Below, piece by piece: positions 9,283 to 17,486 of a DNA stretch of 64,000 nucleotides (the stretch's first letter is position 1; the number at the start of each line of letters is the position of its first letter). The DNA comes from Pseudomonas sp. F(2018). Its GTDB lineage: Bacteria; Pseudomonadota; Gammaproteobacteria; Pseudomonadales; Pseudomonadaceae. The notes under the pieces are model-generated. The model was not told the DNA's origin and did not search any database. It was given only the letters and a program-made list of their open reading frames with translations. The stretch lies in the NCBI RefSeq assembly GCF_005508865.1, contig NZ_SCOM01000001.1, positions 558,001 to 622,000 on the forward strand, read 5' to 3'. The translations under genes and the position numbers were made by a program.

Positions 9283-9971
9283 CCCAGCGCCTGGTCGGCC
9301 GCCGCCCGCGCATGCAACAGGGTGGTGTCGAACAGCGGTACCGCGGCATCCGTATCCCCTACCAGCAGGCCGATCTCGGTGCAGCCGAGGATCACCGCCT
9401 GGGCGCCCTGCGCCACCAGCCGGCCGATCACCTCGCGATAGGCCTGGCGCGACTCCTCGCGCACCGTGCCCAGGCACAGCTCCTCGTAGATCACCTGGTG
9501 CACCAGCTGGCGATCGGCCTCGTCCGGCACCAGCACCTGAATGCCGTGCCGGCTCTCCAGGCGCTCACGGTAGAACGGCTGCTCCATGGTGAAGCGGGTG
9601 CCGAGCAGGCCGACCCGCTGCAGCCCAGCAGTGCGGATCGCGGTGGCGGTCGGGTCGGCGATATGCAACAGCGGGATGCTCACCGCCTGTTCGATGGCGT
9701 CGGCCACCTTGTGCATGGTGTTGGTACAGAGCACCAGGAACTCCGCGCCGGCCCGCTCCAGCGCCGCAGCCGCCTCGCCCAGCAACTCGCCGGCGCGCTG
9801 CCAGTCGCCGCTGCGCTGCAGTTGCTCGATCTCATGGAAGTCCACGCTGTACAGCACCAGTCGCGCCGAATGCAGGCCGCCTAGGCGTGCCTTGATCGTT
9901 TCGTTGATGTGGCGGTAGTAGGGCAGGGTGGACTCCCAGCTCATGCCGCCGATCAGGCCTATGGTCTTCAT
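9279..9971 (-). CDS. Aspartate/glutamate racemase family protein
   Basis: 230 residues of the cofactor-independent amino-acid racemase family (YgeA-like). The two catalytic cysteines expected for the two-base mechanism are C82 (LCTNTMHK) and C197 (ILGCTEIG). The N-terminal GLIGGMSWEST motif is typical. Substrate cannot be assigned between Asp, Glu or a broader set. It is encoded alone, convergent with the diguanylate cyclase. Confidence 0.9.
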   Translation of the reverse strand: MKTIGLIGGMSWESTLPYYRHINETIKARLGGLHSARLVLYSVDFHEIEQLQRSGDWQRAGELLGEAAAALERAGAEFLVLCTNTMHKVADAIEQAVSIPLLHIADPTATAIRTAGLQRVGLLGTRFTMEQPFYRERLESRHGIQVLVPDEADRQLVHQVIYEELCLGTVREESRQAYREVIGRLVAQGAQAVILGCTEIGLLVGDTDAAVPLFDTTLLHARAAADQALG

Positions 9972-10051
9972 GAGGGCTCCTCGGATGTCGAGGGACTATC
10001 CTGCGCCGCCGTGGTCGGTCCCGGCAGCTACAGCGGCGTGCGGATCGAGCC

Positions 10052-10456
10052 CTACAGATGGCGGATCTCGGCGGGCGTCTCCATCCAGTTGTTGTGCAGG
10101 CCGTCGGCATAGTGCACCGGGGCGGCCAGCAGCTCGTCCGGGCTGAGGTCGTCCAGGCTGGCCAGGCTCACCGAGGCGAAGGCGCCGCCGATCTCCGCTA
10201 TGTTGCCGCGGCTGAACACGCGGATGCCGCAGTGCCTGCAGAACAGGTGGTGGGTGCTGAAGGTGTTGAACTGATAGCCGCTCAGCGCGTCCTCGCCGCT
10301 CTCCAGCTGCAGGGCCTCGGGCTTGATCAGCACGCTCCAGTTGCGCGCCTTGACGCAGAAACTGCAGTTGCACTTGCCGGTGCCGTTGGCCAGGTCGATC
10401 TGCGCGCTGAAGCGCACCTGCTTGCAATGGCAGCTGCCGTGATAGGTCTTGAGCAT
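10052..10456 (-). CDS. GFA/CENP-V domain protein
   Basis: A 134-residue zinc-binding protein of the glutathione-dependent formaldehyde-activating (Gfa/CENP-V) fold. Structural zinc ligands are visible as C9/C11 (GSCHC), C29/C31/C34 (CNCSFC) and a later CRHC pair. Most members are not true formaldehyde-activating enzymes, so the function is open. The start at 10456 is preceded by an AGGGAGG ribosome-binding sequence. A longer upstream frame is ignored because it crosses the divergent pseudouridine synthase promoter. Confidence 0.88.
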   Translation of the reverse strand: MLKTYHGSCHCKQVRFSAQIDLANGTGKCNCSFCVKARNWSVLIKPEALQLESGEDALSGYQFNTFSTHHLFCRHCGIRVFSRGNIAEIGGAFASVSLASLDDLSPDELLAAPVHYADGLHNNWMETPAEIRHL

Positions 10457-10538
10457 GTTGGAGCCTCCCTGTGATGTCGCCCAACAGCCTAGTCGGCGCA
10501 GACGAGTGGGGCGGCGTTTTTCCCCGGTCTGAGGAATA

Positions 10539-11453
10539 ATGCGCAGCCTTGTCGCCAAGCTCCCTGCCATGTCCTCGCGCCCGCTCAACGTTCGCCCCAG
10601 CTACCTGCACCTGCCGGCCGGCAACTGGCCGACCGTGCTCGACTGCCTGTGCGCGCGCTTCCCGCAGATTTCCCGCGATACCTGGCTGCAACGCATGGCC
10701 CGCGGCCTGGTGCTGGACGACCAGGATCGCCCGCTGGGCCCCGACGCTCAGTACCGCGAGGCACTGCGGGTGCAGTATTTCCGCGAGATCGAGAACGAAC
10801 GGAAGATCCCCTTCCAGGCTCGCATCGTCTACCAGGACCAGCACCTGCTGGTGGCGGACAAACCGCACTTCCTGCCGGTGATGCCGGCCGGCGACTACGC
10901 CGAGGAAACCCTGCTCACCCGCCTGGTGCGCGAGACCGGCAACCCGCACCTGGCACCGCTGCACCGCATCGACCGGCACACCGCCGGGCTGGTGCTGTTC
11001 TCCGCCGAGCCCGCCAGTCGCGGCGCCTACCAGGCGCTGTTCCGTGAACGACGCATCGACAAGCGCTACCAGGCCATCGCCCCGGCCCTGCCGCAGCACC
11101 AGTTCCCGCTGCGCCGGCACAGCCGCCTGGAGAAGGGCGAGCCGTTCTTCCGCATGTGCGAGGTGGACGGCGCGCCGAACAGCGAGACCCTGCTGGAAGT
11201 ACTGGAGCGCCATGGCGAGCTGTGGCGCTACCGGCTGTTCCCGGTCACCGGCAAGCAGCACCAGCTGCGCGTGCACATGGCCGCGCTGGGCGCGCCGATC
11301 TGCAACGACACCTTCTATCCGCAGCTCAACGACGAGAAGGGCGTGGACGACTTCGACCGGCCGCTCAAGCTGCTGGCCCACAGCCTGGAGTTCGCCGACC
11401 CGCTGAGCGGTGAGCCGCGCAGCTTCGAGAGCAGCATCGCGCTGGACTGGTAG
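10539..11453 (+). CDS. RluA-family RNA pseudouridine synthase
   Basis: 304 residues with an RluA-type catalytic domain. The catalytic aspartate lies in HRIDRHTAGL (about residues 147-156), and the Arg/Leu motif GKQHQLRVHM follows at about 238. An N-terminal S4-like segment (about 25-75) is suggested by TVLDCLCARFPQISRDTWLQRMARG. The ATG at 10539 is preceded by GAGG at suitable spacing; an alternative ATG at 10569 has none. The RNA target (tRNA or rRNA position) cannot be told from sequence. Confidence 0.9.
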   Translation: MRSLVAKLPAMSSRPLNVRPSYLHLPAGNWPTVLDCLCARFPQISRDTWLQRMARGLVLDDQDRPLGPDAQYREALRVQYFREIENERKIPFQARIVYQDQHLLVADKPHFLPVMPAGDYAEETLLTRLVRETGNPHLAPLHRIDRHTAGLVLFSAEPASRGAYQALFRERRIDKRYQAIAPALPQHQFPLRRHSRLEKGEPFFRMCEVDGAPNSETLLEVLERHGELWRYRLFPVTGKQHQLRVHMAALGAPICNDTFYPQLNDEKGVDDFDRPLKLLAHSLEFADPLSGEPRSFESSIALDW

Positions 11454-11458
11454 GTGCC

Positions 11459-12376
11459 TCAGACCGCGTTGCGCAACCGAGCCAGATCGCGCACCGGCGG
11501 CTCGCCGAACAGGCGGCTGTATTCGCGGCTGAACTGCGACGGGCTCTCGTAGCCGACCCGGTAGCCGGCACTCGACACATCGAGGTTCTCGCACAGCATC
11601 AGGCGCCGCGCTTCCTGCAGGCGCAGCTGCTTCTGGTATTGCAGCGGGCTCATGGCGGTCAGCGCCTTGAAACGGTGGTGCAGGGTGGAAGTGCTGAGGT
11701 TGGCCACCTTGGCCAGCTCCTCGATGCGCAGCGGCTCGCCGTAGTGCTGGTTGAGCCACTCGATGGCACGGTTGACCCGATGCGCCTGGCTGTCCGCCGT
11801 GGCGATGTCGCGCAACAACTGGCCCTGGCGGCTGTGCAGCAGGCGGTAGAGGATCTCGCGCTGTACCAGCGGGGCGAGCATGGCGATGTCGCGCGGGTTG
11901 TCGAGCAGACGCACCAGGCGCAGCACGGCGTCCAGCAGCGGGGCGTCGAGGCGGTCGACATGCAGGCCGCGGCCGCTGCCCTGGTTGGGCACGCCGATGG
12001 GCCCGGCGCTGGCGATCAGGCCGGCCAGCTCGGCCGGGTCGATATCCAGGCGCAGGCTCAGGTACGGCTGCTCCACCGCGGCCACCGTGACTTCGCCGGT
12101 CACCGGCAGGGTCACCGAGGCTACCAGGTAATGCAGCGGGTCGTAGCAGTACACCTCGCCCTCCAGGCGCACCACCTTCTGCCCCTGGGCCATGATGCAC
12201 AGCGCCGGGCGGTACAGGGTGTGGACGATGGGCGACGGCTCGGTGGTGCGGTACAGCGCCAGGCCGGGAATCGCCGTCTCGACCACACCCTCACCGTCAC
12301 AGTATTGGGCAATCAGGCCGGCCAGCTCGCAGCGCTGGCCTTCCAGGTTCTGTTCGGCATTCTCGACGTTGGGCAT
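11459..12376 (-). CDS. AraC-family regulator (AraC_N type)
   Basis: 305 residues with an N-terminal AraC_N/cupin-like sensor domain (about 10-190; includes YRPALCIMAQGQKVV) and a C-terminal double helix-turn-helix (about 205-300; RVNRAIEWLNQHYGEPLRIEELAK... VGYESPSQFSREYSRLFG). The start at 12376 has a GAGGAG ribosome-binding sequence. It is divergent from an SDR gene, and the shared 257-base intergenic region contains two pairs of direct repeats spaced for AraC binding. It therefore probably controls itself and that SDR. Inducer unknown. Confidence 0.92.
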   Translation of the reverse strand: MPNVENAEQNLEGQRCELAGLIAQYCDGEGVVETAIPGLALYRTTEPSPIVHTLYRPALCIMAQGQKVVRLEGEVYCYDPLHYLVASVTLPVTGEVTVAAVEQPYLSLRLDIDPAELAGLIASAGPIGVPNQGSGRGLHVDRLDAPLLDAVLRLVRLLDNPRDIAMLAPLVQREILYRLLHSRQGQLLRDIATADSQAHRVNRAIEWLNQHYGEPLRIEELAKVANLSTSTLHHRFKALTAMSPLQYQKQLRLQEARRLMLCENLDVSSAGYRVGYESPSQFSREYSRLFGEPPVRDLARLRNAV

Positions 12377-12438
12377 GGCGCGGTTCTCCTCGGTTGCCAC
12401 AAGCATAACCGCACCGTGTGGCGGTTCGGCTGGCATCG

Positions 12439-12477
12439 GCAGGATCAGGCAAGAGCACGGCAGGTTTGGGCAAGTCG
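12439..12477 (-). promoter_or_regulatory. Probable AraC operator, araC-proximal pair
   Basis: Two direct half-sites of the form GCAGG-N5-GGCAAG start at 12439 (GCAGGATCAGGCAAG) and 12460 (GCAGGTTTGGGCAAG). They are exactly 21 bases apart, two helical turns, as expected for one AraC-type dimer. The pair lies 63-101 bases upstream of the AraC gene. Confidence 0.6.
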
Positions 12478-12522
12478 ACTTTTCATAGTCTGCTAAGCGC
12501 AGTGCCTGATTGTGGATGGTTT

Positions 12523-12561
12523 GCAGGATCAGGCAAGTCGTCGGCAGTTTCCGGCTAACGT
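12523..12561 (+). promoter_or_regulatory. Probable AraC operator, SDR-proximal pair
   Basis: A half-site identical over 15 bases to the first upstream one (GCAGGATCAGGCAAG at 12523) is followed 21 bases later by a weaker copy (GCAGTTTCCGGCTAAC at 12544). The pair lies 73-111 bases before the SDR start codon. It is 84 bases, eight turns, from the other pair. Confidence 0.55.
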
Positions 12562-12633
12562 CCCGCCCAGCCCCAGGCGCAATCTCTGCCTCGTCCCGGC
12601 GCCACTTCCGCGCCGCTTGCCGAGGAATAGTTC

Positions 12634-13371
12634 ATGTCGCAGATCGCAGAGAAAGTCATCGTCATCACCGGTGCCAGCAGTGGCATCGGCGAAGCCACCG
12701 CCCGCCTGCTGGCCAGCCAGGGTGCCCGCGTCGTACTCGGTGCTCGCCGCAGCGAGCGTCTGGAGGCACTGGCCGCGGATATCCGCAACCAGGGCGGCAC
12801 GGCCGAGTACCGTGCCACCGACGTGGTCCGCGAGGAGGATGTGCAGGCCCTGGTCGACCTGGCCCTGGAGCGCTTCGGCCGGGTCGATGTGCTGGTCAAC
12901 AACGCCGGGGTGATGCCGCTGTCGCCCATGGCGGCGCTGAAGATCGGTGAGTGGAACCGCATGATCGACGTCAATATCCGTGGCGTGCTGCACGGCATCG
13001 CCGCCGTGCTGCCGAGCATGCAGCAGCGCCGCGCCGGGCAGATCATCAACGTCGCCTCCATCGGCGCCTACAAGCCGATCGCCACCGGCGCCGTGTATTG
13101 CGCGACCAAGGCGGCGGTGGTGTCGCTGTCCGAGGCGCTGCGCCAGGAAGTGGGCGCCGATATCCGCGTCACCGTGGTATCGCCCGGCGTCACCGAGTCG
13201 GACCTGGCCGAGACCATCTCCGATGGCGCCACCCTGGAGATGATCCGCGAGTTCCGCCGCGACGCGATTCCGGCCGGCGCCATCGCCGAAGCGATCGCCT
13301 ATGCCATCGGCCAGCCGGCCGCGGTGGATGTCAGCGAGCTGGTGATCCGCCCCACCTCCAGCGCCTATTGA
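12634..13371 (+). CDS. Short-chain dehydrogenase/reductase (SDR)
   Basis: Classical SDR of 245 residues using NAD(P)H. Cofactor motif TGASSGIG is at 12-19 and NNAG near 89. The catalytic pair is Y155-x3-K159. R35/R36 after the second strand (GARRSER) favours NADP. Substrate unknown. It is likely the regulated partner of the divergent AraC gene. It is followed after a 70-base spacer containing a perfect hairpin by a small monooxygenase-like gene on the same strand. Confidence 0.92.
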   Translation: MSQIAEKVIVITGASSGIGEATARLLASQGARVVLGARRSERLEALAADIRNQGGTAEYRATDVVREEDVQALVDLALERFGRVDVLVNNAGVMPLSPMAALKIGEWNRMIDVNIRGVLHGIAAVLPSMQQRRAGQIINVASIGAYKPIATGAVYCATKAAVVSLSEALRQEVGADIRVTVVSPGVTESDLAETISDGATLEMIREFRRDAIPAGAIAEAIAYAIGQPAAVDVSELVIRPTSSAY

Positions 13372-13407
13372 GAGGGTCTGTCCGAGACGGCCCGTCTGGA
13401 ACGATAC

Positions 13408-13427
13408 GCCGCCCCGCAAGGGGCGGC
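13408..13427 (+). terminator. Perfect intercistronic hairpin
   Basis: GCCGCCCC (13408-13415), GCAA loop, GGGGCGGC (13420-13427). It lies between the SDR gene and the next plus-strand gene. No clear T-run follows (TCTTGCG), so it may stabilise or partly terminate the SDR transcript instead of ending it. Confidence 0.45.
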
Positions 13428-13445
13428 TCTTGCGGGAGACATGCA

Positions 13446-13754
13446 ATGAGTCAAGCAATCACCAGCCTGGTGCGCTTCCAGGCCCGGGAAGGCCGCGGCG
13501 AAGAGCTCGGCCTGCGTCTGTGCGAATTGTTGCTGCGGGCCAAGCGCGATGCCGCCTGCCAGGGTTGCGAGCTGCTGCACGACCAGCAGTGCCCTGAGGA
13601 GTGGCAGCTGTGCGGGCAGTGGGCTTCCGAGCAGGCGCTGGAGGCGCATCTGCAACTGCCGCACATGCAGCTGCTCGGCCGCCTGGTGGAAAGCGGCCTG
13701 ATCCGGTACATGGAGATGCGCGTCGAGGGTTATTCGGCCGGGCTGGCGTCGTAG
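13446..13754 (+). CDS. ABM-domain protein, putative quinol monooxygenase-like
   Basis: A 102-residue protein of the antibiotic-biosynthesis-monooxygenase dimeric alpha+beta barrel fold: SLVRFQAREGRGEELGLRLCEL at the N terminus and WASEQALEAHLQLPHMQLL in the second half, where the family has its conserved W/H positions. The start at 13446 has a GGGAG upstream; an out-of-frame ATG lies 5 bases before it. It is downstream of the SDR, suggesting a shared role in quinone or aromatic metabolism. Its last 25 bases overlap the end of the convergent gene. Confidence 0.78.
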   Translation: MSQAITSLVRFQAREGRGEELGLRLCELLLRAKRDAACQGCELLHDQQCPEEWQLCGQWASEQALEAHLQLPHMQLLGRLVESGLIRYMEMRVEGYSAGLAS

Positions 13755-14182
13755 TTGTAGGCGCCGCTTTCCAGGTTCAGGTCGATGCGGATCTGCCAGT
13801 CGCTCTGCTCGTGGCCATTCTCGGCCAGGCCTTCCACCGTCACCCGGGTGGCACCATCGCTGGAGCAGCGGAGCCGGGCGAAGCTCAGTTCGGCGTGGTC
13901 ATTGTTCACCTCGGCGAAGCCGTAGCCCTGTTCCACCCGCCACAGCGCACCTGCCTGATCCGGGGCGATGCGATCGACGAAGATCAGGTCCTGGCCGTAT
14001 TGCGAGTAGCGCAGCAGACGCAGGTCTCCGTGGTTCTCGCCAATCTTCCAGCTGCCGCAATCGAGCACCTGGCGCAGACTGGCGAACTGCTCGCGGGCCT
14101 CGCCATAGCCGACTTCCCGGCCCAGGGCTGCAGCCTGGCCGACCACGCAGGTGGCGAGCAGGCTGCAGAGCAGCGCCCGCAT
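13730..14182 (-). CDS. Exported hypothetical protein (150 aa)
   Basis: I do not recognise the family. A signal peptide is clear (MRALLCSLLATCVVGQAAALG, cleavage about residue 18-19). The mature part has two cysteines (in VLDCGSWK and LRCSSDG) that could form a disulfide, and reads as a small beta-rich periplasmic protein. Its start overlaps the stop of the preceding I78 inhibitor gene by one base (TGATG), so the two are translationally coupled. It overlaps the convergent ABM gene by 25 bases at the 3' end. Confidence 0.75.
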   Translation of the reverse strand: MRALLCSLLATCVVGQAAALGREVGYGEAREQFASLRQVLDCGSWKIGENHGDLRLLRYSQYGQDLIFVDRIAPDQAGALWRVEQGYGFAEVNNDHAELSFARLRCSSDGATRVTVEGLAENGHEQSDWQIRIDLNLESGAYNYDASPAE

Positions 14183-14484
14183 CAGCCGCAGCTCAGGCGA
14201 ATGATGGTGTCGTCTTCATCGATGTCGATGTTCAGGCGCTGCGGGTTGTAGTCCATGGTCACCGGCTGGTTCGGCTGGGTCACCCGCAGGTGCTCGGCGC
14301 CGGCTTCTGCGCGGGCTTCCTCGGCCATCTCGGTGGTGATGCGCTGGTCCACCAGATGTTGCACCGCCTCGGCGTTGCAGCGGCCATCGCCCTTGCTCGC
14401 GGCGGCCGGCTTGTCCGGGCTGGAGGAACAGGCGGCCAGCAGCGCGCAGGCGAGCAGGGCGGAGAGTTGCAGTGATCGGGTCAT
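14182..14484 (-). CDS. Lipoprotein of peptidase inhibitor family I78
   Basis: A 100-residue lipoprotein with lipobox LLAAC (lipidated C19). The I78 signature follows: CNAEAVQHLVDQRIT, then a helix, then LRVTQPNQPVTMDYNPQRLNI and a C-terminal strand ending RLSCG. The family resembles elastase/subtilisin inhibitors of the Aspergillus elastatinal-insensitive type; bacterial members are presumed to guard the envelope against serine proteases. The start at 14484 gives a proper lipoprotein signal. It forms a two-gene unit with the overlapping exported protein downstream. Confidence 0.85.
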   Translation of the reverse strand: MTRSLQLSALLACALLAACSSSPDKPAAASKGDGRCNAEAVQHLVDQRITTEMAEEARAEAGAEHLRVTQPNQPVTMDYNPQRLNIDIDEDDTIIRLSCG

Positions 14485-14552
14485 GAGGGGCGTCCTTGTC
14501 TGAAACACCCCACCACGGTGCCACCGCTGGCACGCTCAGGCAACCGCGGGGA

Positions 14553-15152
14553 TCACAGTACGCGATAGACCTGCCCGGTCTGCCGGCCTTCCGCGCTCTT
14601 GGCGTAGGCCAGCGCCACGCTGGCCGCCGGTACCGCCTTGAAGCCGCGGAAGTAGGGGCCGTAGCTGGGCAAGGACTCCTCCAGCACGGTCGGGCTCACG
14701 CTGTTGATGCGCAGGCCGCGCGGCAGCTCGATGGCTGCGCCGCGGACGAAGCCGTCCACCGCCGCGTTGACCATGCTCAGGGCGCTGCCGAAGCGGATCG
14801 GGTCTTCGCTGAGCACGCCTGAGGTGAGGGTGAATGAGGCGCCGTCGTTGGCGAACTCGCGGCCGATCAGCACCAGATTGACCTGGCCCATCAGCTTGTC
14901 GTCCAGGCCCACGGCGAACTCCTTGGCGGTGAGTTCCTCCAGTGGGCCGAAGTGGCCGTTGCCGGCGGCGCTGATCAGGGCATCGAACCGGCCGGTCTGC
15001 TCGAACAGGCGGCGGATCGAGGCCGGGTCGGTGATGTCCACCTGCAGCTCGCCGCTGTTGCGGCCGACGCGGACGATCTGGTGGCGGTCCTTGAGTTCGT
15101 GGTCGATGGCGCGGCCGATGGTGCCGCTGGCGCCGATCAGGATGATTTTCAT
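14553..15152 (-). CDS. Short SDR-type NAD(P)-binding reductase
   Basis: A 199-residue Rossmann protein. The nucleotide motif GASGTIG (8-14) is close to the N terminus, and the product is shorter than classical SDRs (about 250). The usual YxxxK is replaced by a FGSALSMVNAAVDGF region, so the canonical catalytic Tyr/Lys pair is not obvious. Similar short SDRs are common in pseudomonads and lack assigned substrates. It is divergent from a LysR gene (113 bases between starts), its likely regulator. Confidence 0.85.
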   Translation of the reverse strand: MKIILIGASGTIGRAIDHELKDRHQIVRVGRNSGELQVDITDPASIRRLFEQTGRFDALISAAGNGHFGPLEELTAKEFAVGLDDKLMGQVNLVLIGREFANDGASFTLTSGVLSEDPIRFGSALSMVNAAVDGFVRGAAIELPRGLRINSVSPTVLEESLPSYGPYFRGFKAVPAASVALAYAKSAEGRQTGQVYRVL

Positions 15153-15266
15153 GGAGTGGCTCCGTACTGGTTGAGTGACGGGGCCAGCTTAGGTGCTGCG
15201 CTGTTGCCAATAATCCGGGCAATGTGAAACCTTTGGTTCTCATCAGGAAACAATGAGCGCCGCGCC

Positions 15267-16178
15267 ATGAGCGAACTGGAAGACCTGGCCGCCTTCGCCC
15301 TGCTGGTGGAGGCCGGCAGCTTCACTGCCGCCGCCGAGCGCCTGGGCTGCAGCAAGGGACAGCTGTCCAAACGCATCAGCGGCCTGGAGCGCAGCCTCGG
15401 CAGCCAGCTGCTGCACCGCACCACGCGCCGGCTGCACCTGACCGCCGCCGGCGCCGCGCTACTGCCCGAGGCCCAGGCGCTGCAGACCCAGGCCCAGCGC
15501 GCACGGCAGGTGGTGCGCAGCCTGCAGGAGGAGGTCAGCGGCACGGTGCGCCTGACCGTGCCGGTCTCCCTCGGCGAGACCTTCTTCGATGCGCTGCTGC
15601 TGGACTTCGCCAGCCGCTACCCGCAGGTGCGGGTCGAGCTGGACCTGGCCAATGTCTACCGCGATCTGGTGGCGGACGGCTTCGACCTGGCCATCCGCTC
15701 CGGCGTGCGTCCGGACGAGCGCCTGGTGGCCAAGCCGCTGTTCGCCCTGCAGGAGATCACCTGCGCCGCGCCGGCCTATCTGGCGCGCCACGGCAAGCCG
15801 CAGACGCCGGCCGAGCTGGGCGCGCACCGGTGCCTGCTGAACACCCACTACAGCGGTTTCGAGGAGTGGCTGTACCACCGTCAGCATCAGCTGGAGCGGG
15901 TGCGGGTATCCGGCAACCTGGCCAGCAACCACTACAGCCTTTTGAAAAAGGCGGCGCTGAGCGGCGCCGGGGTGGCGCGCCTGCCGTCCTACATGGTGCA
16001 GGACGAGCTGGCCGACGGCCGCCTGGTCTGGCTGTTGCGCGATCATCAGACGCGCAGCACGCCGGTGTTCCTCGTGCATCCCTGGCAGGGCAGCCTGCCG
16101 CGCCGCACCCAGGCCCTGGCGGACTACCTGCTGGGCTGGTTCGAGCGCAGCCGCCAGGCCCTGGACGGCCTGCGCTAA
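15267..16178 (+). CDS. LysR-family regulator
   Basis: 303 residues: winged HTH at 1-60 (LEDLAAFALLVEAGSFTAAAERLGCSKGQLSKRISGLERSLG) and a periplasmic-binding-like effector domain from about 90. It is of the CrgA/AphB-like subgroup (TVPVSLGETFFDALLLDF; RSGVRPDERLVAKPLF). Being divergent from the short SDR gene, it most likely controls that gene. Its 3' end overlaps the convergent old yellow enzyme gene by four bases. Confidence 0.92.
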   Translation: MSELEDLAAFALLVEAGSFTAAAERLGCSKGQLSKRISGLERSLGSQLLHRTTRRLHLTAAGAALLPEAQALQTQAQRARQVVRSLQEEVSGTVRLTVPVSLGETFFDALLLDFASRYPQVRVELDLANVYRDLVADGFDLAIRSGVRPDERLVAKPLFALQEITCAAPAYLARHGKPQTPAELGAHRCLLNTHYSGFEEWLYHRQHQLERVRVSGNLASNHYSLLKKAALSGAGVARLPSYMVQDELADGRLVWLLRDHQTRSTPVFLVHPWQGSLPRRTQALADYLLGWFERSRQALDGLR

Positions 16179-17407
16179 CCGGCGCGGCTGGCGATCCAGC
16201 GCTTGTATTGGCGGGCGCGGCGGGCGATACGCAGCTGCTCGCCGATCAGGGCGCGCAGTGGCGACACGTCCGGGTTGGGCTGGTGGCCCTGGCTGAGACG
16301 GCGCAGCTGGAACTTCACCGCCGCCATGTAGGCCAGCGAGGCCAGGGCCTTGCGCTTCCAGGCGATCGGCGCCAGCTCGGCGCGACGCTCGCGGCCTTGA
16401 CGCCAGTGCTCGGGCAGCGCCGGGTCGATGGCCAGGGCGGTGGCGATGCCGGCCATGGCCACGCCACTCTCCAGCACCTTTTCCACCACCGGCAGGCGAC
16501 GGATGCCGCCGGTGACCATCACCGGCATGTGCGCCACCGCGGCGATCTCGCTGGCGAACTCGAGGAAGTAGGCCTCGCGCGCCAGGGTGCGGCCGTCACG
16601 GGCGTCGCCCTGCATGGCCGGCGCCTCGTAGCTGCCGCCGGACAGCTCGACCAGATCGACGTCCAGCTCGTTGAGCATCTCCACCACGCGCTTGGCGTCG
16701 GCGGCGTCGAAGCCGCCACGCTGGAAGTCCGCCGAGTTGAGTTTGACCGCCACGCAGAAGCCCGGCGCAACGCGCGCGCGCACGGCCTTGACCACTTCCA
16801 GCAGCAGGCGGGCACGGTTCTCCAGCGGCCCGCCCCAGCGATCCGTGCGCTGGTTGGACAGCGGCGAGAGGAACTGGCTGAGCAGGTAGCCGTGGGCGGC
16901 GTGAACCTGCACGCCGCTGAAGCCGGCGCGTTCGGCCAGCTCGGCGGAGCGGGCGAAACGGTGGATCAGCTCACCGATCTCCGCGTCATCCAGCGCCTTG
17001 GGCAGCGGGAACATCTTGGAGAAACTGCCTAGCTCCAGGGGCACGGCGGAGGGCGCCACGGTCGGCTGGCCGAGGTTAGCCTGCATCTGCCGGCCCGGGT
17101 GGTTGAGCTGCATCCAGAACTGCGCGCCACGCGAGCGGCCGACCTGGGCCCATTCGCGGAAGCGCTGCAGCAGGCTGTCGTCTTCCAGCACCACGCCGCC
17201 GGGGCCGGTCATGGCGTGGCGGTCGATCATCACGTTGCCGGTCAGCAGCAAGCCGGCGCCACCCTCGGCCCAGGCCCGGTACAGGCGCAGCAGTTCGGCG
17301 GAAGGACCCTGGTCGATGCTGGCCATGTTCTCTTCCATGGCAGCCTTGGCGATGCGGTTGGGAATGCGGGTGCCGTTGGGCAGTTGCAGGGGCTGGAAGG
17401 GGCTCAT
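16175..17407 (-). CDS. Old yellow enzyme-type NADH:flavin oxidoreductase
   Basis: A 410-residue FMN TIM-barrel enzyme that reduces activated C=C bonds such as enones, quinones or nitro-compounds. N-terminal motif PLQLPNGTRIPNRIAKAAMEE; substrate/catalytic region QVHAAHGYLLSQFLSP with the usual His pair; late FMN phosphate motif MVTGGIRR. The start at 17407 has GGAGAA upstream; a longer frame is rejected because it crosses the promoter. It is divergent from a MerR gene, and its promoter has the MerR-type 19-base spacer with a palindrome, so it should be MerR-activated. Confidence 0.92.
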   Translation of the reverse strand: MSPFQPLQLPNGTRIPNRIAKAAMEENMASIDQGPSAELLRLYRAWAEGGAGLLLTGNVMIDRHAMTGPGGVVLEDDSLLQRFREWAQVGRSRGAQFWMQLNHPGRQMQANLGQPTVAPSAVPLELGSFSKMFPLPKALDDAEIGELIHRFARSAELAERAGFSGVQVHAAHGYLLSQFLSPLSNQRTDRWGGPLENRARLLLEVVKAVRARVAPGFCVAVKLNSADFQRGGFDAADAKRVVEMLNELDVDLVELSGGSYEAPAMQGDARDGRTLAREAYFLEFASEIAAVAHMPVMVTGGIRRLPVVEKVLESGVAMAGIATALAIDPALPEHWRQGRERRAELAPIAWKRKALASLAYMAAVKFQLRRLSQGHQPNPDVSPLRALIGEQLRIARRARQYKRWIASRAG

Positions 17408-17436
17408 GAAGGGTTCTCCCGGTGGACGATGGGCGA

Positions 17437-17467
17437 AGCCTAAGATTAAAGTGAACTTCAAGGTCAA
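17437..17467 (-). promoter_or_regulatory. MerR-type promoter/operator of the old yellow enzyme gene
   Basis: On the minus strand TTGACC (17462-17467) and TAGGCT (17437-17442) are separated by 19 bases, the stretched spacer typical of MerR-controlled promoters. Inside it lies a near-perfect palindrome, TTGAAGT-TC-ACTTTAA (17446-17461, one mismatch). The MerR gene starts 20 bases away on the other strand. Confidence 0.75.
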
Positions 17468-17486
17468 TACCCCTCGGAGCATTTCC

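Noticed and set aside
7654..9477. 607-codon minus-strand open frame
   Set aside because: Antisense of the diguanylate cyclase, which has an intact GGEEF and I-site.
9996..12200. 734-codon minus-strand open frame
   Set aside because: Covers the GFA gene in another frame, the pseudouridine synthase in antisense and the AraC gene in another frame. Pro/Arg-rich, no homologous motif.
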